Part shown: positions 25,126-35,871 of the stretch, piece by piece
How positions within the stretch are numbered: the stretch's first letter is position 1
Layout: the number at the start of each line of letters is the position of its first letter
Source: Plecoglossus altivelis
Lineage: Eukaryota > Chordata > Actinopteri > Osmeriformes > Plecoglossidae
Reading direction: 5' to 3'
DNA length: 64,000 nt
NCBI GenBank assembly: GCA_036571765.1
Contig: BROE01000004.1
Span: 16,236,643-16,300,642, forward strand
The notes under the pieces: generated by a model
Databases searched by the model: none
The model's input: only the letters and a program-made list of their open reading frames with translations
Told to the model about the DNA's origin: nothing
Position numbers and translations under genes: made by a program

Positions 25126-28100
25126 CTAAACCACAGCATACTGCTGATACAGAAGTTCCCGAATCTTATAGTAGTCATCGCACAGGCAGCCTTCCAGGCC
25201 AATGCGTCCAGCTTCCGTCTGTAGGATGAAGAGATACATAAGGTCACCTGGGTTCACATGAACGCAAAGAAGAGCCACAACAACAGAGTTGAAAAGCCAT
25301 CTTAGTATCTCAACACATGGACAAGGGTGGGTGGAATGTGTTCGCACAATGCCATATGGAATTGGCATTCTATTTTTGCCCACGTTATCCAAACATTCCA
25401 TCCAGCCGGAAAAATCATAGCATATCCAACTGCTCCTTCAACCTCATACAGGACATGGTAGTTGCATTCATTACAGAGGAAATTGACTGTACTAGTGCGA
25501 AAGACTCACCCTGCGGACGGCCACAATGTTGTTACACACCAGCACACCACCTACAAACTCAGCTTGAATTCCTTCTCTTAGCAAGACCTGTTTGAAATCT
25601 GACAGGCGCGGCTCGTTGATGAACACCGACTGATGCCCTGGAATCTGGAGGTTTTTTGTCAGAAACAAAACATCTTCAATCCAGATTAGTTCATTGACAG
25701 ATCATCTGATGTCCTTCATGTACTTCTCTCTAGGACTGCAACTAACGAGTATTTTTGATAATCATCTGTCGATTATTTTTACGATTAATCGGAAAGAAAA
25801 AAATACATACATTTCAAACCTTTTATTCAAAAAACAGAACTGAGTGCATATTCACAGTGCAAAAAATCCTCAGAACGTGCAAATGTGTGTGCTCTTTTAA
25901 CATCCCTGAGCTTTTAAAGTAATAAAAAACGAAAAACAATATATAATATATAGGCTTTTTTAAATAAAGTGCACAAAAAGATGTATATTTTTGTTTAAAG
26001 GGACCTGAGCTGTCAGAACAATACATCTTTTTTTTGTATAAAGAAAAATACAAATCAGAAAATTTAACAGGATTTGTTTGAACGGTAGAATTTCTTCTCT
26101 ACACTACACTCACTCCCTTTGTTTAGACACTTTGCATTGCAATGCAAAGCCAGCGCGTCTCCCCTAGAGTCAAGCCTGCCACTTATCAGCCAATCAAAAA
26201 AAAGAAAGCGGCTACACAATAGCCAATCAGAAAATAGCACTATTGTATCTGGGTAAGATTTAACGCAACAACCAATCAAAAAAAGAAAGGGGTTAGAGAT
26301 GTCACTCTTGGCTGTCTTCAAAACATGAGAGCCCCAAGTCTTGGTTTTTGTCATTCAAAGCAGTTTTTTTTTTAAGTTATCGTCTCGTTTTCGTTAGTGA
26401 AAAAACGTCGCTTTTGCATATTTTGCAATTAACACACTTTTTTGAATGATTTAGTATGAAATGCTCCCACACCTTCTATGACTCGGGTCGTACGGATATC
26501 TGCCTCCACCATGTGTTTCAGAACAATGTTGCGGGTCTCTCCGATGGCTTTTCCTTTACCTCCGCTCCGCAATTTATTTATTTGTTTCTGCTCCGCTCTG
26601 CTTTGCGCTCAACCACGCTTTGTATACTCAAACATCTCCGCATCTTATTGAGAGGCGTAATCGTGCGACACAAGGAATCGATAATAAAATTAGTTGCCAA
26701 CTCTTTTAATAATCGAATTTTATCGATTCGTTGTTGCAGCCCTACATCTCTCAACATATCTTTTCTTTCTACAATGAAATTTCGCTTTGCAAGTCCAGTA
26801 AACCATTGGCCCCTTATCCACCTTGTCCTTTCAATTGTCTATGATGCTCTTCTCAAATCAGCACAAACAAGTCTGCCTGTCTATGATGGGTCAACTCACA
26901 TCTCTATGCATCCCATCTATCCGACCTGTCTTTAGAGCAACTCATGCCTGTCATTAACTTGGGGGTCTGTGACATGCTTCCATCTTGAATAAGAACAATG
27001 ATTCCATCTGCCCCGTCACTTCCCTCTTACCTCTTGGGGGGGTAAGGGCTCCAGAGTAGGGATGACATCACTCTCCTCTGAAGATTCTCTCTCGTCCTCC
27101 CCAAACAGGGTCTTGATGGCCCGTTGTTGGGCAGCCACCACAGCACTTTGGTCAGTCATACCAGGATCTGAGGCCACCTCCATAGCCAGCTCGCCATCCT
27201 CTGCCTCCTCCATGGCGCCCTCCTCAGGTAGCACACCTGTGTCTACCTTGACCACTCGCATGTCTAGAACGCCATCTATCCACGCCAGCTCTGTATCCTT
27301 GGCCCGGCAAAACTGTAGAGAGCTCACCAGCGAGTCTTTCAACCGCACCTGGAGGGAAATAACCAACACATAAAGCCCCATTTACAAGTACTTTGTGTTT
27401 ATAGAAAACTCAGGTTTAGGGCGTCAACCTTTTTGAAGCACTTGGCATTATCATTTTTGGATTTACATTATTGATGTAAGCATTGTAAAGTCCCAGAAAA
27501 GTAAGACAGCATGGCTTTGTCAGGTCTGACCTGGTAGATGTGAGTCTCGCTCGTGGCGTCTACTGTCTCCTGCAGTTTGGGTGTGTAGACCTTGATATCC
27601 TTGCCGCTAAAGGCCTTGCAGGACTCAGAAAGGTCAAGACTTGCTTCAGGAGGGCCATGGACGATCACCAGCTGTCGTGGTTTCATCTGATTGATGATCT
27701 TCTTGATTGAGTCTCCATCGGACCGTCCCTCGTAGTCAATGTATGACACTCGTGCTCTACAGAAGGCCAGTGACAGAGTACTTAGTCTAGACTGGATCAC
27801 CATCTGACAACTCAAATATGCAACAAAATGTACAACCTAACCATTCAGTATGTAAGCCACAAAAGAGTGGCTACATACTTAATCTCTATAGTCTCTGTGG
27901 TGGAGGTGCATTTTGTTGGTACGACAGAAAGGTCCTGGTCCATAGGCTCATCTCCATTGGCCATCCCTGATTCCAGCTTGGTTTTCTCCTCCTCTGTGGC
28001 TTGTAGCTCTGGCACCAGAAACTCCTCTGGCCTGATAACATACATGGAGTGATAATAGTGTGAGGTACTGTCATTATGATCAATTGGTACTTTGTGTATT

Positions 28101-31100
28101 TTATTTAACAATTAATATAACCACAAAAATACTTTAGTTTGGCAGACAGTTGTAACTTATCTGACCAGGTTGTTCTTAAAGGTTAACACGTTCAGAGTTA
28201 ATCATGAAGTAGAGCTTTGTATAGGAAGATAGAAGTCTTTAAAAAAGATTTATTAAGGTTTGTTCAAGCCACCTTTTTGCCTATGATAACTGTGACTGTG
28301 ATAACTAGACATGCTTGAAACCTTGTCTGAGCTGAATTAACTCAGTGTATCGTGTATATTTGTGTGGAATCAGAAACCTATGGAGGATTTTTTTTCAAGG
28401 CCAAAACTAAATATATTAATAAATAAACAGTTATATAAATTGATAAATTATAGGTTGATAAAAGATAAGTTGTGCATGCTACAATGGTAGATATGTTGGA
28501 TATAGCGAGGAGGCTATTGCCAATAGCGATGCTTTCATAGACCAGACTTAGGAGTTTGCTGAAAGTGATATTGGCCCTTACTGACACAGAAATGAAAGAA
28601 ACCATCTTCACGATCCTCAGATCCACTAAAGCTATTAAGGCTGCAGGGTGATTCCACAGTCAGTGGTTTTAACCTGCCCGCTGACTTGATGACGTTGACA
28701 GATTTGTTTTGCTGCAGCAAGTTACACCATGGACTAATGAAATTATATGTAGAATATAGAAATGGGAAGATAAGTAGAATAGATTGAATAGGGTAGGTAG
28801 ATAGGATAAGATGGTAGGATAGTAGGTAGGTGAATGAGTAAATAAATAAATATACAAATCAATAAATCAGCAAATATGTAATTAAATACACATAACATTT
28901 GTATTTTAATTTAACTTGTAACTTATTTATTTATGGTTTCAGTTAACCATTAAAATATGTAATTATTAATTTATGCAAGAACTGCATTGTCATTATATAT
29001 GTTAATCTATTGATATCCGTATCTATATGATCTACTTAAGCACTGAATTATACAATTAGCCCAAAATACCTAAGTACATATTTAACATAGTACCTGATAA
29101 TTTCTCCATACTCGTCCCATTTGATCCTTTCCTCATGTGTAGGAAACATGGGGTAGGACTTCTTTGCTTGTTTGAAGAAGCTGCCCTTGCGCCCTCCCTC
29201 TCCCTTCATCATCAGGTCATGGTGTTTGGTCTTCAACACGGCAGGCTGTTCAAGGTCATCCTCCATGTCGCTCTCATCACTAGAATCAACATCTACCCTG
29301 CATCAACACAAAAAATTAAAATGTGCAACATAACGTTTCACTACCACTCGTAAACAAACTATTTTGTCATTGATATCAACTACCCAACAAATGACAATGC
29401 ATATGCCATGGGCAGCCCCCCAGTGCACAATGCAAATATGCTTTGATTAAATCCATGACTCACTCTTTCGCTTGTTCCAGTTTTTTGGCAGCTTCTTTCT
29501 TAATTTTATCCTTCTCCAAGTATTCCTCTAGCTCCTTGCCTTCTAATTTTACTCGTTTTCTAATCTGACACCGGGATGAAGAGAAATCATATATGTTTAA
29601 ATGGCATAAAGCTGTTTGCATGGGTTAAAATAGACACAGGATTTCCTTAGGAAACACACTTGAAGAACAAGATGAACCCTGAACCAGCGCTGGAGAAGTC
29701 TTTTGGCTGTTCTGCCACCAGCCTCACCTCCAGGTCCAGCATCTTTTCCCCGGGGTTATCAATGAGATAGCGAGCCAGAGTTCCAGGTGTAGTGCGGAAA
29801 GTCAGAATGACAGAGTTTCTGGCATCTTGGCACCACTGGATGAAGAGCTCTCGGGAGAAGCCAGATTCTAGGTCAGGCTGGCTGCATAACACTACCTTTG
29901 GGCTGGGGACACGAGCAAGGTCTGCTAGACTGTGGCACAGGGACAGGTGGCGGAACTGAAAGGGGTTATTCCTTTTGTCTTCAAAGCACCTCATGAGCTT
30001 GTCGCTCATCCACTCTACCTGCAGTGAGACAAAGCCATTACAATAGTTATGATTGGTTTTGCCAAATAAGAAATGTGGCATAAACCAAATTATTAAATAC
30101 ATTTTAACTACAAGATTATTTGACCGGCTGTAAGTTTAATGGCATGTCTGTCTGTAGTATAGTTATGTTTGTTTAATGATGATGTGAAATGAGATGATGG
30201 TTTCATGAACAATTTGCGCTGTATGTAAATTCTGTATTGGAAAATTATGGCAGACACCTGGGACTTAGAGAACTCCACCACATTATAGCTGACGTTATTG
30301 AGCAGGGCTAAGGAGTATACACCCAGTCCTGCATCCTTTGTTCTCCAGATCTGGTCCAAGAGTTGAGCCAGCTCCAACACACGGCCTGCCGTATCCACAG
30401 CAATAAGCACATTTCCGTCGCCGCGAAGGGTCTCCATCACATTGGCTGAGGGACATAATGGGCCCATTATCTTTATACACAAAAAATGTATAAAAATGTA
30501 TGAACTGAAAACAACTATTATAGAGAACCAGGTATACGTTTCCCCTAACTGATGGATCATTTTTGAGAAAAGAGAATGAGATTGGTGTAGTTTGAGGTTG
30601 TTATATTGGTCTCATTTGTCCCATTAGGAGCTTCGTGTCTAAAAGCTATCATTGCTCCTTTCCCAAGTTCCCAACTAAAAAAGCCCTCCCTAAACCCTGC
30701 CATCCTTCAGAATTACAGACCAGTATCACTGCTAACCTTATTTTAAAAAACAAAACAAACTAACGTGCTGTATCTAATCAACTGTTTAGCTTTCTCTCAC
30801 AAAACAACATATTAGACCCCAAACTTTCAGTCTTTAAGACTGGCCACTCAACAGAAATTGTACTCCTGTCAGTCACCACTGCCCTCCAGTCTGCCAGAGA
30901 TGCTTCAAAATCAACCGTCATGATTCTGCTGGATCCATCTGCAACATTTGACAAGGTCAAACCACCAGATCCTGCTCACCAGTCTTTCTGAGATGGTAAT
31001 CTCTGACACTGCACTTCATTGGTTCCCACCCAACCCGTCCGGAAGATCCTACCAGGTCTCCTGCGGATGTAAAAAGTCAGGACCCTGCTATCTCTCCCCT

Positions 31101-32920
31101 GGTGTCCCACAGGGCTCTGTCCTTGGACACCTCATTTTCTCCCCACCGCTTTCATCTCCCTTCACTAGCTACCCATGTTGGCACGCATCAGATTCAAGAC
31201 CCTGATACTGACTCTCCAAGCGGTGAACAGGACTACGCCTGACTACATCCAGTCTCGAGTCCAGCATTACTCCCCCCACCTACGGCCTTCTTCTGACTCT
31301 GGTGGGTCTGGTGGACCCACCTCTCAAGAGTCCCCGCTCTAAACCCAAGCTACTCTCCTGTCTGGCCCCAATGGTGGAATCATCTCCGTTCCTCCATCAG
31401 AGATACTGACTGTCTCTCCCACCTTCAAGCAAAGGCTAAAGATGCTATTCTTCTAGGAGTAAAACAGCTTTTGAGGAAGATTTGTAGATCAGATGTTTAT
31501 TTCTTCCAGGATCATATTGACTCTTATTGAGTGACTTGTTGACCTGTTGGATAATTTGTAACTGATTTAACTACTTGTACTCACTGAATTATATTATTGT
31601 TGTTTGCTTTGAACAAGGGACTCCCTAGTACTTTAGAAGGTCATGTTATTTAATTGTCACTTGTTAACTATATGCTCTTCTGGTCTACTCTTTGGCACTT
31701 ATTTGCTTTTCACAATGTATGCTTCCTGTTTTGGCTGTCTATTTAATGCTATCTTGTTTGTGATTACTGGCATATGCATTTTTTGTAAAGCTCTTCTTGT
31801 AAGTCGCTTTGGATAAAAGCATCTGTTAAATGAATAAATGTAATGTTCCCAACTTACTGAGAAGCTGCTCGTCCCTCTGTTTACGACGTGGCTGCACATA
31901 TGTGGCATTGAAAGAGTCTGTTATGAGGAGAGAAGGACGGCTCACAGTTTCCAATGTGCATCCATTCAGGTGGCTGAAATACATTTATAAAGCAAAACAC
32001 GAGAAAGGCATGAGATAACGGATCCGTTTTTTTTCCTCTCCTAATATTTCAGCCCCTAAAACAAAGGATTTCTTCACATACATTTCTCTCTTGTGGTTGA
32101 AGTCAACAGCGTAAACAATCTCCTCCTCCCCGTCCTTTACAATCTTCCAAATGGTGCCTCCAATCATGTGACCAGCAGGGAGAGGGGTGATGGATAGACC
32201 ATGGCCTTTACCTGTTGGTATGTGGTGTGTGGGGGGAGAAATATAGCTATAATTGTATAGATATTTCAACTTAACCATTGCAAGGTTGTCTTAAATTCAG
32301 TTAACCCACCCTTCAGATTGACAATCTGTGAGTACTTCAACTGCTGAATTTTGTCAAATGCAGAGTCCACATCATCCAGGGTAAAAAGACTGAAATCCTC
32401 ACTGTTGTTGCGAGACTGCAAAACAACAGCATTAAATGATAACTTTATGGGTAAAAATCATAGAGAGCAGACATGCATGTAATGCAAGCTTCCGTATTTT
32501 CCACACCTGGTATAGGTCATACATGAACATTTGACCCATTTTGTAGACAGGAATGGTCGCATATATGGTACAGTTGAGCCCAAGCTTCCCCACTGCATAG
32601 GGGAGGGCTCCAAGATGCAGTGGGTCTGGGTGGGAGAGGAGCACTGCATCAACCTGGTGCACATATCTGAAGAAGAGGAAAACAGATGTCGGAGGATGCA
32701 AAACCTGGCCCAACTGATGTATGGGTTAAAATACACATCAAATGTAAATACAAATATAACATGATACATACCTTTTCATTGCATCAATAATGTCCATGGA
32801 GAAACTCTCATCCCAACCGCAGTCCAAGAGGAAACGAAACTCATCCACCTGCAGAAGATAACAGAGGGCCGACTCCTCCTGCACCCCTGACACTGCCGTT
32901 AACTTGATGATGGACGTCAT
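25126..32920 (-). CDS. cpsf2: cpsf2, cleavage and polyadenylation specificity factor subunit 2 (CPSF100), complete
   Basis: Nuclear pre-mRNA 3'-end processing factor and partner of the CPSF73 endonuclease. Coding exons (minus): 32920-32772, 32666-32507, 32415-32310, 32211-32082, 31973-31858, 30445-30258, 30018-29728, 29564-29464, 29297-29094, 28031-27879, 27756-27531, 27348-27031, 25644-25510, 25218-25126. Total 2370 nt, 789 aa plus stop, against 782 aa in human; all phases agree. The metallo-beta-lactamase fold begins at residue 1; at residues 61-69 the motif reads SHPDPLHLG in place of the HxHxDH metal motif of CPSF73, as expected for this catalytically inert paralogue. The beta-CASP part follows (exons 6-8), then an acidic linker (SSDESDMEDD) and the C-terminal domain ending LLYQQYAVV. 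ATG at 32920 matches the family start; a splice acceptor lies 21 nt upstream. Confidence 0.97.
25731..26744. mobile_element. 1014-bp hAT-like element in cpsf2 intron 13
   Basis: The left end TAGGACTGCAACTAACGAGT and the right end GATTCGTTGTTGCAGCCCTA are imperfect inverted repeats of a common fish hAT-type family with CGATTA/TAATCG motifs. Flanking octamers CTTCTCTC and CATCTCTC match at 7 of 8 bases. The interior has no recognisable transposase; open frames inside are not supported as genes. Confidence 0.75.
30600..31845 (+). mobile_element. L2/CR1-type LINE, decayed, in cpsf2 intron 6 (antisense to cpsf2)
   Basis: Reverse-transcriptase remnants read MILLDPSATFDKV, then LHWFPPNPSGRSYQVSCG and LSPGVPQGSVLG (RT motif region), with frameshifts and deletions. 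The 3' end reads AAGTCGCTTTGGATAAAAGC then ATCTGTTAAATGAATAAATG, the shared fish LINE/SINE tail. It ends about 12 nt before the 5' splice site of cpsf2 exon 6. Confidence 0.8.
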
Positions 32921-32941
32921 TCTCCTTTGTTATACCACCGT
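32921..32941 (-). other. cpsf2: cpsf2 5'UTR segment of the first coding exon (splice acceptor at 32942)
   Basis: On the minus strand, TTTGCATGCAG ends at 32942 and is followed by 21 nt of untranslated leader before the ATG. This implies at least one noncoding exon upstream, not located. A somewhat GC-richer stretch with CpG clusters at about 33360-33440 (GTCGCGGCGTCG, TTGGCGCCGAG on the plus strand) is the best candidate for the promoter and first exon. Confidence 0.6.
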
Positions 32942-33354
32942 CTGCATGCAAATACAAGGGAGGCAGAACTTTTACGACCGTGACACTGGTATTTTTGATC
33001 ACTGTATAGGGCTTCATTCTGTAACAAAAATGATCACAAGGGTAGTGACTAGACAACCGACTATAAACCAGACAGCCCGCTTTAGAATAACGGCAAGTAA
33101 ACCTTGCTTTTCAACGTGGCAATACCTAATTTAAACTAGCTAGACTTACAAATTCAGCAAATGTGGAATGATAAACTAAAGAGCTAGCGTGATGGCTAAC
33201 TAGCATTTTAAACTAACGCAACAGAGATAGCTGCTGTACCTGAGCTATCAGCTATTCTGAAGATTATTGTCTGAAAACAAATGGATACCTATCATTCAAT
33301 ATTACACAAATATAATCTTAATTTTAACCAAATTAATCCACACTAAATATGTTA

Positions 33355-33445
33355 TCATTGTAATGTCGCGGCGTCGTTCTGAAATGACTTTGCACACACT
33401 TCTTCTTTTCATTTGGTTGGCGCCGAGTTGTATCCAATGTTCAAG
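33355..33445 (-). promoter_or_regulatory. Possible cpsf2 promoter / noncoding first exon
   Basis: A short CpG-containing island in otherwise AT-rich DNA, about 450 bp upstream of the cpsf2 ATG and before the transposon-filled spacer begins. No TATA box was recognised. The placement is inferred from position and base composition only. Confidence 0.3.
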
Positions 33446-33616
33446 ATGCATATACCGCCACCTACTGTAAACTGAGTGATTCATTTCAGTTTAAACCCGT
33501 AAATATCTAAATAAAACAATACACAAAGAAAAGCAATTTTACCACTACCTCACCACTAACCAACACATCAGGTATGCACAGCCAATTCATATTCTGCGGG
33601 TCCATCTAGGGTTGCC

Positions 33617-34093
33617 TTACCTGGTTCTACCAGAATCGTGTGCATTTCATTTGTTCAGAAGGTCTAGGCTTTCCCCATTGACAAACGCCGATTTAGGTGA
33701 AGGCGGGTACTGTTGAAGTTTAAAACTATTGGATCTGCCCGGAGCTACTCTGAATCTGCCATAACCAATCGGTAGCGTTCGATTTAGCCACCTCCTTCAG
33801 TACTATCGGAGCGAGCAGGAAAACCTTCGGAGCGAACAGGAAAACATTTTTCATATTTTGTGGGGAGCACGACCACAACATCATACCCACTAACAAAATT
33901 CAGCAATGATTGTGCTTAACTTCTGGATAATAGGCGGCATCGCCATAATGGACATCGTTCTCAGCCACTCCCTCCGTTCGCTGATTGGGCCTGAAGGTAT
34001 CTGAGTTGAGAAAACTGGAAAACTAGCAGCACCTGACCTAGAACTGAAGCGAAGGGAACCTTTAGCGGAAGTAGAATGGCAGAGCCAGGCTAA
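33617..34093. mobile_element. Tentative inverted-repeat MITE upstream of cpsf2
   Basis: TTACCTGGTTCTACCA at the left and TGGCAGAGCCAGGCTAA at the right are imperfect inverted repeats about 480 bp apart. Inside, about 33811-33846, a 20-nt unit (CGGAGCGARCAGGAAAAC) occurs twice in tandem. No target duplication was recognised, so the limits are approximate. Confidence 0.45.
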
Positions 34094-34121
34094 TGGTTGC
34101 CACCTTCAATGCTGAAGATTA

Positions 34122-34422
34122 AGGCCCAATCCCATTTACATTTTTACCCCTTCACCTTCACCCCCAAACTTTAGCGATTTCTTTTCTAACGTTTCTCTGG
34201 AAAATGTGAATGTAAATATTACAAGATTAAATTTGACATAAAACAAAGGATTATTTGTCGTTAAAATCGTATTAATGGTGTAAGCAGGGAAACTCCTCAT
34301 AAAATCTTAGTTTGAAGCGCTATCTGGCCTCACCCCTACCACTCCAGCCAAAAGAGAATCGAGACACCCCTACCCCTTCACGTGAACGCGCAAAACGAAG
34401 GGGTAGAAATTAGTTTGGGCCT
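34122..34422. mobile_element. Approx. 300-bp MITE with AGGCCCAA ends
   Basis: Begins AGGCCCAATCCCATTT with TACCCCTTCACC inside, and ends GAAGGGGTAGAAATTAGTTTGGGCCT (given in two parts: GAAGGGGTAGAAATTAG and TTTGGGCCT). The two ends are inverted copies. The interior is AT-rich and noncoding. Confidence 0.6.
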
Positions 34423-35194
34423 ATGGGACGCCTGCCTCATTGGGGGCCACACCCCTTGGGTCACGAAGACCACAGGCCTGATGACGTGCCAGTTGTGGTA
34501 AATCAAAACTTAAAACGTGATTTCCCAAAGATATTGTTATTTATACATGGAAATTACAAAAAGATATCTTCCATTAAAATCACTGTGAACAGATACCCTC
34601 AGTCTCACAACTCAAGTAGTCATATCTCATGAACACACAGCTATGACCATGAAAAACATAGGCTTGATGGAAGGGGGTCACCTGGAGCTGCCTTCACCAA
34701 GCTTCAAATCGACTCTCTCCAAATAGAAACTCGCCTTCCCCTGGCTCTGATTGGCCGTGAACCGGAAACAAACCAATCAAACCAGCAATGGCAGCGAGTA
34801 TTACCCAATCTGTACAGAAAAAGACCAGTCTTCACAGAATGCGGGTGGGATGATTTGCATGGGATCCTACAGTGAAGACAACCCAGAAAATACAGGCAAA
34901 CCCCATTCCGCATTGATTCAAAATGTGTCGTTTTTTACATTTGTTTAAATAATGTCATCCCAACACTGTCACCTTGCCCTATAATAGGGTCACAAATGGT
35001 ATAACGAACCATGTACTTGTTTGTTTGATTGGTCGTAATATGCATACTGGCGCTAGTGAAAAAGAGAGAGGAAGAGATGTGCAATTAAAGGAGGTGTTCT
35101 TATTTTCGAAAACCAGAGGGCAGCAACGACAACCTTTTAACATTTTTACATGTGATATAATAGGCCGACTATCTTGACAACACAGCAGCAGGTT

Positions 35195-35870
35195 CTTTTG
35201 TCAAATCAAATCACAATTTATTTGTATTGCCCTTTTTACAAGCAATGTCACAGAGGGCGTCACATATGCCTGTACAACTGCCCCTCAACCAAAATGTTGA
35301 TTGGTCATGAAGACCCGTTTTCAACTTGGGTCTGAGGTAGCACAAAGTCAGTTAAAACAGCCACAGGGCTGGAGTCCGTAAGTTAATTATTTAAGAATGT
35401 CCCCTCCCCTGTCGCCACCAGCTTGCAACAGAATCAATGCAAATAACAACATACAGTTACAGATTTAAAATATTTGTAAATGTTATAAACGATTATTATA
35501 TATGTACACACATATGCAGACAGACACACAATCCAGGTTTACATTACAAGTACACTAACAGAAAACTCATACTTTAACAGTCGTTGAATTGACTAAACAA
35601 AATTGTTTTTACCCTAGCTTTGAATGTCTAGACGTATTAGCCTCCTTAACTGAGGCAGATAATTCGTTCCAGAGAAGGGGTGCTCTATATGAGAACGCCC
35701 TGCCTCCTGCAGATTTTTTTTACTAATTTTGGGAACCACCAAATAGCCAGCATCTTGAGATCTTAGAGTCCTTACAGGGTGATAGGGTGCAAGAAGACAA
35801 GAGAGGTATAGTGATGCTAATCACACAACTGACAGAGTCACTCTCTGATTATAGTCAATAGTTCTGATCA
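35195..35870 (+). repeat. Unclassified interspersed repeat fragment
   Basis: CAAATCAAATCACAATTTAT followed by TTGTATTGCCC resembles a widespread fish repeat opening. The segment to 35820 (TTCGTTCCAGAGAAGGGGTG, TATGAGAACGCCCTGCC) also looks like a decayed dispersed repeat. It adjoins the 3' end of the RTE-like LINE. No class was assigned. Confidence 0.4.
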
Positions 35871-35871
35871 T

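Noticed and set aside
26456..26935. 159-codon plus-strand frame
   Set aside because: Begins inside the hAT-like element and crosses its right end and target duplication, so it is not one ancestral gene. No transposase motif was recognised.
27062..27373. 103-codon plus-strand frame
   Set aside because: Shadow of cpsf2 exon 13; the minus strand encodes the conserved cpsf2 protein.
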